Source: Salvia splendens (taxonomy: Eukaryota > Streptophyta > Magnoliopsida > Lamiales > Lamiaceae). Taken from it: DNA of 64,000 bases. The position numbers were made by a program, and so were the translations under genes. The notes under the pieces were generated by a model. The model searched no databases. It saw nothing but the letters and a program-made list of their open reading frames with translations, and had not been told where the DNA came from. Location: NCBI RefSeq assembly GCF_004379255.2, contig NC_056048.1:13105197-13169196 (forward strand), written 5' to 3'. Below, in pieces: positions 1 to 8,317 of the stretch. Numbering within the stretch: position 1 is the first letter of the stretch; the number at the start of each line of letters is the position of its first letter.

Positions 1-2137
1 GCCTGGCATTCCCCAGCTTCTTGAATATAGAGTATGGCATAATATTGATGGAGGCCCCTAGGTCACACATTGCGTGCTCTATTTGGACGTTTCTGACGGA
101 GATTAGGAGCGTAAATACCCCTGGGTCAGTTCTCTTGGGGGGAAGATCATCAGGTCGGACCATATTGGTCACTTCTTCTGCTTCGATCCTCCTTCTCTTT
201 TCAGCAACCTGTTTTCGGATGTCAGATTCTTCCTCCGCTGTGACTTGATCAGAGGTGACGGATTTAGAGTTTGCATTATGACTGATCCTGGGTGTCGGAA
301 AACTTGTAGTTGAGCTTTGATAAACTCCTTCTGATTTCAGGGACACTGTGTTGACGTTTTCCCGCCCTGCTGGTGGTTGCACTGTAGCCAGAATCTTTCC
401 TTCATTACCTCTCAGCTCGCCCAGCGATATGGCGACTTGAGATAACTGCTTGGTAAGCATCTCTAATGCAGCCCTCTGTTCCCTCTGGGTTTCCTGTATT
501 TCACGCACCGCATCATTAGGCTGATGTGGAATCGTCATATCCCCTGGGTTTTCATTTTGTTGCCTGTTATTTCTCTGATTAAATCGGCCTTCTCCATAAC
601 CTTGCTAATAGAAACCGGACGATCCATACTGCTCTGGTTGGCTCTGGAACTGGTGGTTTTGTTGGTTCCCTTGGAAGTACTGTGGAACATAACTCACCAT
701 TTGGTTACTTGACTGCCTTCCCCGGTTGCTATACTGGGGGATTTGGTGTTGGTATCATCCCCAGTCTCCTTCCTTTTGTCGGCTTGACCAATTGGATTGT
801 CCTCCGCTTGACCAGTTCCCTTTAGGGGCACTTGACCAACCTTCCTGACCCCCTTGCACTCTGTTTCCTCCAGTGTTTGGTCTATCCATGATTCGGGACG
901 GCCAGTTGGACTGCCCGTCAGAGGAGTGCGTCTGCTGTGGAGGGGGTAGTTGTGGTTGGTTCTGATTTTGATCGGTCCATCTGAAGTTTGGGTGATCCCT
1001 CCATGGAGCATCTCTCTGCTTCCCCTGGATCCAGTTGTCCTTTACATTCCAGTGGCCTGCGGCATTCACTTGCTCAACCTCATGGGGAAACTCGCAGTAG
1101 TAGTAATGATGTTCCTCTGGCGGCGGTGGTTGCGGCACATACTGCGTTTCTTTGGGTGCAGTTGGTAGTGGTGGTCTGTCTTTCTCCACTGCCTCCAGCA
1201 GCCTTTTCTCCATTTGCTCAAATCGAGCTTCTAGCTTTTCATCATTGCGCGCATCTGCTGCGTGCACTGCCCCTCGTCTGTACTGCCCTCGGGTTGTCTC
1301 ATACGACCGCTTGGCCTCGATTAGCCTCTCCAGAATATTCTTAGCTTGGCTAAAAGGGGTTTTTGAGAAATCCCCTTGAGCTGCGAGGTTGAGGTCGTTC
1401 TTGCTGTCCACCATGAGTCCGCCGTAGAAGATCGAGTAGATCTCCTTTTCTCCCAGCTTGTGGTTGGGGCATGCTTGAAGCAGCCCTTGAAATCTGTCCT
1501 AGTACTGGCCGAGGGGCTTGTCGTACTCTTGTCTGGCCTCTGTAATCTCCCTTTTCAGGGCACTTATCTTTGATGCTGGGAAGAAACGGTCGAGGAATAT
1601 CATGCGGAATTCCGCCCAAGTCCTGATGGATCCCTCTGGTAGCCTTGACAGCCATACTCCTGCGTCCCCTTTCAAAACGAAGGGAATAGCCTTGAGCCTG
1701 TAATCTTCAGACGTGGATCCAGCCGGGACGGGCTGAATATCGCAGTATCGACAGAACTCCTCCAGAAAGGCGTACGGACATTCCTTCGAGAGACCATAGA
1801 AGTGGGTCAAGACGGCCAGCACTCCTGATTTGAGAGCGATGGTCCGCATCCTAGGAGTGGCGGCAATGGCATGTGTGTGCTCCTTCTCATCATGAGCGTG
1901 CAAAGAGCCGATTCCCGAGTCGTCGATGACAACGGCTATCTCTGCTTTTGTTTGCTTTGGTGGTGGTGGTGGTGGGTTTTGCTCAGCTGCTGCTGCTGCC
2001 TCTAAAGCTGCTCTGTAACGAGTGGTAACTATGCCGGCTTCCTGGACTCTCCAACGGTTGTTAGTTCTTCTATATATCAAATGATGATTCCAATAATCGC
2101 CTTGGTGGTACCTTCTCATCAACAGCAGGAAAAACAA
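1..2137 (-). pseudogene. Ty3/gypsy (Athila-like) gag and start of protease, element 1
   Basis: This is the 5' coding part of an LTR retrotransposon read on the minus strand, cut off by the left window edge. The N-terminal part (2137-1499) has the retrotransposon gag fold region, with FCRYCDIQPVP, GVWLSRLPEGSI and FLDRFFPASKI. The frame continues below a single TAG at 1499-1501 into a Gln/Pro/Trp-rich segment to about 755. Further in-frame stops follow, then near the window edge DLGASINIMPYSIFKKLG, the signature that precedes the protease core in plant Athila-type elements. A proline run lies near residue 55. The frame is kept throughout and broken only by stops, so this is a decayed but recognisable polyprotein. 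It sits directly downstream, in element orientation, of its primer binding site and 5' LTR. Confidence 0.8.
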
Positions 2138-2205
2138 ATAAGAAAAGAAAGAAATAAACTATTTACTCCTACGCACTACACACAAACATAAAGTAACACC
2201 ATGCT

Positions 2206-2223
2206 TCCCCGGCAATGGCGCCA
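2206..2223 (-). other. primer binding site, tRNA-Asp type (element 1)
   Basis: The minus strand reads TGGCGCCATTGCCGGGG, which matches the 3' end of plant tRNA-Asp with one mismatch. It lies three bases from the CA end of the LTR at 2227. tRNA-Asp priming is common in plant Athila/Tat gypsy elements. Confidence 0.75.
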
Positions 2224-2226
2224 TTT

Positions 2227-3397
2227 TGGCGGGCTCGGAAATGGGCGGATTAAGATTGGATCAAGTTATATGGAGGATAACTGAATCGGTTGGACCACTT
2301 AGCAAATTGTCGTTGCCACTTAATCGAATCAATCCTTGAACCGAAACGCGCCAAAGATAATATTTATAACTCCCGATTTCGCACTACTTAAAACAGTAAA
2401 GCGGCAAGTTCGGGGTCGATCCCACAGAGAAGTTGGTGTGTCGAGTGTGTGAGTAGTGAACAGGGGGGTTGGCTGCTGCCACGCTTTAACTTGGGAGTTT
2501 TAACTACGGTTTTATCTAGGCAGAATTCAAACTAGCTAGCTTGATAAACGGAAATTTAAACGCTGGGTCAAGTAAATTGCAGGTAATAATAGAAAAGTAA
2601 ATGCGCGATTTAAAAGAGAGAATAACTTCGATTAAACTAAGATACGATTACAGCGTGAAAATAAACTAAGCTAACACTTCGAAAATAAAGAAAGCGTTAA
2701 ACTGAGAAGAATCTCAGCGGGAAACTTAAGTTACGCCGACAGAAATGGTTATTCTGCAGCGCTCCCTTCGGTCTCCCCTTTAACTACGCTATCTAAGCTA
2801 AACTAGAGATCTCAACTAAACTAAGCTAAGAGAGCAGAACTAAGCTAAACTAAGCTAGAGAGCTGAACTAAGCTAAACTAAGCAAAACTAGGTGGAAAGT
2901 AAAGTCTCCGATTCTTTCTTGTGGTGGCTCTGTCTCTATTTATAAGCTCGATTCGGCCTCCAGCTGGATAACGATCTTGACAGGGAATATTCGCTCATGC
3001 AGAGGATGAGCGACTCATTGATTGCTACGTGCTCTTTCTTCTAGAATAACGACGCTTTTGGATAACAAATTTTTGATCGGTTCGTCCTGGCGTCTTCACA
3101 AGCTGGCACGTGTCCCCTTCTAGAACGTCGTCCTGGGTAACAGAATGGTGCGCCGCATCCAGCTCATTTCCTCACGTTTTCCTTCTAGAAACCAGCCACT
3201 TTAACTGCTTGACCTCGCCCCTTGATCAACTCCCCTAATTTTTGGCCTTTTTCGCCTTTTGTACGTGCTTGATCAGTTCGGCCTTGCTGCCTTGGACAAG
3301 TAGCATTTCTGCACATTTTAACACTTGTTTGCGCGATTAACCGATCAAGTAGTATATGTTTTACCCCCAAAACCGATGCATGAAATGAGCCTTATCA
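2227..3397 (-). repeat. 5' LTR of gypsy element 1
   Basis: This LTR of about 1.17 kb starts TGATAAGGCTC (minus strand, at 3397) and ends CGCCA beside the primer binding site. Its limits come from alignment by eye with the second copy at 4030-5166: both share the same start, the same tail and most of the interior. A degenerate AACTAAGCTA-type simple repeat lies at about 2775-2893. Element 1 lies inside the gag of element 2: the sequence right after 3397 matches the middle of gag, not host DNA. Confidence 0.8.
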
Positions 3398-3951
3398 AAA
3401 AGCGATCTAGGAATATCATGCGGAATTCAGCCTAGGTTCTGATGGATCTTTCTGGCAGCCTTGACAGCCAGACATCCGCATCGCCCTTCAAAACGAAGGG
3501 AATAGCTTTGAGCCTGTAATCTTCTGACAGCCGGCACGGGCTGAATATCACAGTACCGACAGAACTCCTCTAGGAAGGTGTGCGGACACTCCTTTGAATA
3601 ACCGTAGAAGTGGGATAAAACGGCCAGTACTCCCGATTTGATCGCTATGGTCCGCATCCCAGGAGTAGCGGCAATGGCATGTGTGGGCTCCTTCTCATTA
3701 TGAGCGTGCAGAGTGCCAATCCCGGAGTCATCAGCGACAAGGGCCATCTCTGCTTCTGTTCGTTCTGGTGGTGGTTGTGTGTTCTGTTCAGCGGCTGCTA
3801 CGGCTTCTAATGCTGCTCTGTAACGAGTGGTGACAACGCCGGCTTCCTGGACTCTCCAATGAGCGTTAGTCTCTCTGTATAGAAATGGATGATTCCAGTG
3901 TCCACCGCGTTGGTACCTTCTCATCATCAGTGAAAAAAAATGAGAAAACAA
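3398..3951 (-). pseudogene. truncated gypsy gag, element 2
   Basis: This is the N-terminal part of a gag closely related to that at 1580-2137, with the same MMRRYQRGGHWN-like start, FCRYCDIQPVP and GMRTIAIKSGVLAVL. It stops abruptly at 3397, where the LTR of element 1 begins, at a point equivalent to about 1590 in the other copy. The best reading is that element 1 jumped into this gag, so the rest of element 2 lies beyond the left window edge. A frameshift near 3500 breaks the reading around the GVWLSRLP motif. The sequence after the junction begins AAAAG, the expected target-site duplication. Confidence 0.75.
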
Positions 3952-4008
3952 GGAAATAAGACTATATAAACCTACGCACTACGCACAAACATAAAGTAAC
4001 ACCATGCT

Positions 4009-4026
4009 TCCCCGACAACGGCGCCA
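4009..4026 (-). other. primer binding site, tRNA-Asp type (element 2)
   Basis: The minus strand reads TGGCGCCGTTGTCGGGG, a match to the tRNA-Asp 3' end with one mismatch. It is spaced three bases from the LTR edge at 4030, as in element 1. Confidence 0.75.
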
Positions 4027-4029
4027 TTT

Positions 4030-5166
4030 TGGAAGGCCTCGAGAAGGGCGCGAATTCGGACCAAGTTATATTGAAAATAACTGAACCGATTGGATCAGTT
4101 AGCAAATGTCGTTGCCACTTGATCGATTCAAACTCGCTCTCGCTCGTTTCCTACCAATGTAATTTGTAAACTCCCAATTTTGCACTACTTTAACAGGAAA
4201 AGCGGTAAGTTCGGGGTCGATCCCACAGAGAAGTTGGTGTGTCGAGAGTGTGTATAGTGAACAGGGGAGTTTTTAACTACTGTTTTTACTCTAGGCATAA
4301 TTAAACTTGGGAGTTTTTAACTACTGTTTTTACTCTAGGCATAATTAAACTTGCTACTGGGTCAAGTGAATTGCAGGTGAAAATGTAACAGTAAATGCGA
4401 GGATGAAAACGTAAAAATTGAGAGCAAGTAAACTAAGCTAAGCTAATACTTCGGAAAAATAAGAAAGCAAGTAAAATCGAGAAGAATCTCGGCGGGTAAT
4501 TTAGGAATGCGCCGACAGATAACAAGTATTCTGCAGTGCCTCTTTAATTCCCCTTTCTAACTACGCATTACTTTATCTAAGCTAAGTTATTCTAGAGAAC
4601 AGGACTAAGCTAGAGAACTAAACTAAGCTAGAGAAATAAACTAAGCTAAACTAGACGGAAGGTAAAGGATCTCCTTCTCTTGTGATGGTACACCCTCTAT
4701 TTATAAGCTTGATTCGGCCTCCAGCTGGATAACGATCTTAACAGGGAATATTCACTCATGCTGAGAATGAGCGACTCATTGATTGCTACGTGCCCTTCTT
4801 CTAGAATGACGATGCTTTTGAGTAACAGATTCGTGACTCAGCTCCGTCCTTGCGTTTCATAAGCTAGCACGTGTCCCCTTCTAGAACGTCGTCCTTGATA
4901 ACAAAATGGTGCGCCACATCAAGCTCATTTCCTCAAGTGTTCTTCTTCTAGAAGCCAGCGGTCCCCGCCTAACTGCTTGATCACTCCCCCTTGATCAACT
5001 CCCCCAATTCTTGGCCTTTTATCGCCTTTTGTACTTGCTTGATCAGTTCGGCCTTGCTGCCTTGGTCAAGCGGCATTCCTGCACATTTAACATTTGTTTT
5101 GCGCGATAAACCTATCAAGCAGCGTACATTTTACCCTTAAACCGATGCATGAAATGAGCCTTATCA
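4030..5166 (-). repeat. 5' LTR of gypsy element 2
   Basis: About 1.14 kb, starting TGATAAGGCTC on the minus strand (5166) and aligned by eye to 2227-3397. It carries a private 44-bp tandem duplication at 4265-4308 and 4309-4352, and the same AACTAAGCTA simple repeat near 4561-4655. The sequence right of 5166 is coding DNA of another gypsy element, so element 2 is itself inserted in a retrotransposon. Confidence 0.8.
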
Positions 5167-5279
5167 GGGATACCTCCCAAAGTTGCTTTATCGGTCAAAG
5201 CTTATGCTATCGACGCCCGTCCGTCGTTACTTCTTGGTTTCCACCTTGAGGGCAAGGTGGATTTTAACCGTGGGGGAGT
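5167..5279 (+). pseudogene. C-terminal end of a Ty3/gypsy pol and polypurine tract
   Basis: In one frame this encodes GFHLEGKVDFNRGGVDTS at its end, the C-terminal LEDKV-type tail of plant gypsy integrases. GTGGGGGAG just before 5280 is the likely polypurine tract. The rest of the pol gene is separated by insertion of element 2 at 5166. The equivalent tail is seen at about 18491-18526 in the element that interrupts the cyclin gene, so the two belong to related families. Confidence 0.6.
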
Positions 5280-5660
5280 TGATACGAGCATATCTTCGGA
5301 AATATCCCCAATATACTTTTATTTATTTAGTATTGAATTATCACTTCTTTTCCAAATTTATTGATTCACCATATCTTTTTGGTTAGGAAATTCTTATATT
5401 TGATTTTCTATATTTTGGTAGGATATTATTGTATCCCCACATATTATAAATATCTGTGGAGTCTCTCATATTATTCATTCAAGAAATATCAATTCATGTT
5501 ATCTTTTATCGTTCATTTATCTTTGATTGTTCTTTATCTTTCTTGCAAGTTTTCTTATCAAAAAATAATTAGCTGCTCGACGGAAATTTCTCCGCGAACG
5601 AACCAATATCTTCATCGCGAACTCTCGCAGTTATCTCTCGATACGAGTTTACTCGTATCA
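5280..5660 (+). repeat. 3' LTR of a gypsy element (TGATACGAG family)
   Basis: This 381-bp LTR begins TGATACGAGC and ends ACTCGTATCA, forming a short terminal inverted repeat. The tail carries the GCTCGACGGA...CTCCGCGAA block also found in the 308-bp LTRs at 17037 and 18527. It follows a pol tail and polypurine tract, so it is a 3' LTR in plus orientation. The host flank begins at 5661. Confidence 0.7.
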
Positions 5661-5861
5661 TTCCGGCTTGGGCGACGGGAGAGGGGAGTCTTTTTCGACG
5701 ATAATTAGTGGGGATTCTTCGACGGCGGCGGTAGGAGGTGGGAGGAGTTCTTGCTGAAGGTCTAGTGAGAGTGAAGCTAGCGTCGGTTGGGTGATGGGCT
5801 CCGACAGCTGTTGAGGTGGTCACTTACGGAAGCGAGGGCTTTGGCCGGTGCCGTCCGCCAT
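5661..5861 (-). pseudogene. first coding exon of a host gene, cut by an LTR insertion
   Basis: From an ATG at 5861-5859 the minus strand stays in one frame for 67 codons, up to the LTR at 5660. The exception is a TGA at codon 14, which lies in CGTAAGTGA. It begins MADGTGQSPRFR and continues into a Gln/Leu/Pro-rich acidic stretch ending SPLPSPKPE. There are two readings: a short exon ending at the GTAAGT donor, or a longer exon carrying a nonsense mutation of an Arg codon. Base composition is GC-rich compared with the flank. I do not recognise the family. The abrupt end at the LTR suggests that a retrotransposon separated this exon from the rest of its gene. Confidence 0.35.
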
Positions 5862-6137
5862 TTCTACAAATAGTATGCGCGGTGGGATAATGGTGGGGGA
5901 GACATGAATTGGGGCAGGAGAGAATGTGAGAGAGGAAGGGGCAGAACTCAAACACTAACTCTACTCAACAAATCAAACACAACCAAATAAACTCAAAGAC
6001 TAACACAAACATCAAGTTTGGTTTACAACCTACAAATGGAATTAGGAGCTTTCAAGGCAAACAAACATTAATCATGGACATAAGAGAAAAGAAAACTTTA
6101 AACATTTAATCGTAGAATGAGTAGTAGTTACAATCTA
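5862..6137. other. AC-rich non-coding DNA
   Basis: No coding frame or repeat end was recognised. If the exon at 5661-5861 is real, this would be its 5' flank. Confidence 0.3.
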
Positions 6138-6305
6138 ACTCCCGCCATCCGGCATTAGGAGTCCTGATCAAGTTTGGCACATATTTTAAGAAATATAATA
6201 TAAATAGAAAAAATATGATATAAAATGTGAGTTGATTGAGTTAGTAAAATGTAGAACCTATTTATAGTAAAAGTGAATTGGTACTTCTAATTGTGGACAT
6301 ACTAA
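6138..6305. mobile_element. degenerate Stowaway-like MITE
   Basis: The left end reads CTCCCGCCATCCGGCATTAG and the right part contains the inverted match ACTTCTAATTGTGGACATAC. These are the decayed ends of the CTCCCTCCGTCC family seen many times in the window. The borders are approximate. Confidence 0.4.
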
Positions 6306-6566
6306 AATAGCAAATCGGAACTCCCATAACGGTAGTAATATTATTTAAAATATTACGTCCTAGTTCCACATAAAATGGCATAAATATTTTTTCCCGACTG
6401 CGACTTCTGATCAAATTAGTTTATTTTACTCTGATACAGGAATTTTGTCCTTTTTGGTGATTATTAGTTATATACCCAAATTGGGATACCATTTTTCTAT
6501 TAGCACACGGAAATAAGAAGGTTTAAAATTGCTCGGGATACACCTTGTGTTGATAATATAAGTTAG

Positions 6567-6806
6567 TACTCCCTCCATTTCATAGAATTAGAGTCATTTT
6601 ATTATTTTGGTATATTCCATAGTAGCGGTGTCATTTCTCTTTTTAGTAAAAGTCATCACATTTCTTCTCACTTATTTTTCCCTTTCTCTTACTTTATTCT
6701 CTCTACCTTTTTCTCTCTCTTATTTTATTATCTTTTTATTTAATACATTACACATCATTTTCTAAAAAAGAAATGCCTCCACTATTATGGAATAGATGGA
6801 ATATAT
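6567..6806. mobile_element. Stowaway-type MITE
   Basis: TA is followed by CTCCCTCCATTTCATAGAAT at the left, and the right end carries the inverted TATGGAATAGATGGA. The right terminus has lost the final GGGAG. The interior is T-rich with no coding potential. Confidence 0.6.
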
Positions 6807-6959
6807 AACATCGAATGTATTATTTAGATTTATTTATATGTAAAATGACTAAGGGAATGTAGGTTTAAAAGGCCTTTTTTGCGATTAGATCGGAGCCAGG
6901 TACTTTCTATGAGGACACGGCCACTTCTACCAAAAACATCGGATACGAATATTAAAAAA

Positions 6960-6966
6960 TATATAA
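6960..6966 (+). promoter_or_regulatory. candidate TATA box of the two-exon small gene
   Basis: TATATAA lies 67 bases upstream of the ATG at 7033, a normal plant distance. No other promoter motif is claimed. Confidence 0.4.
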
Positions 6967-7032
6967 ATTACACAGCTATATTAATTTACTATAAATAATC
7001 CAAACAAGATTAAACAACCAGCAAAAACAACT

Positions 7033-7352
7033 ATGAATGCATCAGCAAACAAGGTATTCTTTTCTCTTTTCTATTTCATGACCTCATAATCCTAGAGACT
7101 TTTACTTTCTATTTTCAATTTTAGGAATCTGGGGATGGTAGTGTACAAAGGCAAATAAAAAAGGTGGAGACAGTGGATTTTTATGCATCCTCAGGGCAAG
7201 GGCAAGATCCGGTTAGACATGTGCAAGTTGTGCACGAGGTGCACCACCAACCGGCTCCTGCCTCAAAAACTAGCGGCGGCATTTTGTCAAATGCCGCAGC
7301 CTCTGTCGTCTCTACCCTTGATTCCGCTAAAGATACTCTAAAGAGAAAATAG
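7033..7352 (+). CDS. small two-exon gene, 82-aa protein of unknown function
   Basis: Exon 1 (7033-7053) encodes MNASANK and ends at AAG/GTATTC. A 71-base, T-rich intron (7054-7124) ends TTTTAG. Exon 2 (7125-7352) begins ESGDGSVQRQIKK and runs in phase to a TAG. The 82-residue product is hydrophilic in the first half (VETVDFYASSGQGQ, then a His-rich VVHEVHHQP). It ends with a predicted amphipathic helix, ILSNAAASVVSTLDSAKDTLK, loosely like LEA-type helices. No signal peptide or membrane segment is visible. A TATA box at 6960 and AT-rich flanks fit a real gene. I do not recognise the family; the in-phase splice sites are the main support. The intron is short but within the plant range. Confidence 0.55.
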
Positions 7353-7658
7353 ATCACATTTATGCAAAAAATTTATTGTGTCTGAGCACGTTATTCATGC
7401 ATGATTAGGCTGCATTTGCTGATAAATTTGTCATTTAATTATTTTGTAAAGAAAGATTATGTACAAGGATTTGTTCACTTATACAGATTTGGCCTAAATT
7501 TACTAATGTTGCATGCAGACATGGAATCAAACTAGGCTCGAATTGGCAATTTTCGTGTCATGTATATTGTAGTTTATTTTTGAAGAAATCGGAAGTGTGT
7601 TTGTTTGTCAGATATTAGAATAAGGGTGACTTTTTTTTTTTAATTCCAAATCCCAGAC
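7353..7658. other. AT-rich spacer between two candidate genes
   Basis: No coding frame or mobile element end was seen. It probably holds the 3' UTR of the gene ending at 7352 and the promoter of the next exon. Confidence 0.3.
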
Positions 7659-7666
7659 TATAAATA
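7659..7666 (+). promoter_or_regulatory. TATA box
   Basis: TATAAATA matches the plant consensus closely and lies 56 bases upstream of the ATG at 7715. A (TTTCAA)n hexamer repeat (about 7674-7703) fills the predicted 5' UTR. Confidence 0.45.
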
Positions 7667-7714
7667 GAACCTCATTTCAATTTCAATTTCAATTTCAATT
7701 TCATTCCGATAAAA

Positions 7715-7819
7715 ATGGATCCCAACAGCACTGTCCCGTTCTGCACAGATGAGATGGACGCATTCATTAGTTCAAGTTTGAAAGGCCGACTGAATGAGAG
7801 GTGCACGCATAACTACAAG
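7715..7819 (+). CDS. candidate first exon of an unknown host gene
   Basis: An ATG gives 35 codons, MDPNSTVPFC...RCTHNYK, ending at a consensus donor AAG/GTATTG. It stands behind a good TATA box and a short 5' UTR. Downstream sequence in the first 230 bases is purine-rich with stops, and at 8049 a copia element begins, so the rest of the gene is either beyond that insertion or lost. The alternative is an unspliced 38-codon reading frame (stop after KVLR) or a chance ORF. No family is recognised. Confidence 0.35.
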
Positions 7820-8048
7820 GTATTGAGATAGAAACGTGACCATCTCAGTGAAGGGGCAAGGGCCAAGGGCAAAAAGCTAGCAGAGGATGAGTAGAAGAGG
7901 TATTAGCCCAGAAGAAAGTTTTGCTTTGGCACATTTGCAATTTTAAATTTACAATTACCTAAAATCAAAACAATTAATAATGCAAATTAATTGTAGTGAG
8001 ATAGGTAGAGGGCACTAGCATATTTTGAGAAAAAATATTGGGGTAGAG

Positions 8049-8316
8049 TGTCTTAACGATGGTAATCGAGAGAGACAGAATTCCTCTTGCTAGGCATTTG
8101 GGATGTAAAGGATTAGGAGTAGAGACAGTTGATTGTATGTTTCATTGATTTTTTATGAAGAATTACAGTCCTCATTGTATAGGAAGGATTTGCCACTATC
8201 TATGGAAAATATACCAAGTTATTCTAGGAAAATATATGATTTACATAATTCCATAATTCTTGCCTATCAATTATTCTTGTAATCTTTTCCTTCCATGGAT
8301 GTCTCCTTCCATGACA
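8049..8316 (-). repeat. 3' LTR of copia 1
   Basis: 268 bp with TGTC...GACA ends. Adjacent on the element's upstream side (8317-8333) is the purine-rich CAACTTGAGGGGGAG polypurine tract. It aligns with 12546-12818. Confidence 0.85.
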
Positions 8317-8317
8317 C

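Noticed and set aside
694..1344. Several plus- and minus-strand frames of 70-118 codons over the gypsy gag
   Set aside because: Shadows of the Gln/Pro-rich gag segment on the minus strand; no independent motif.
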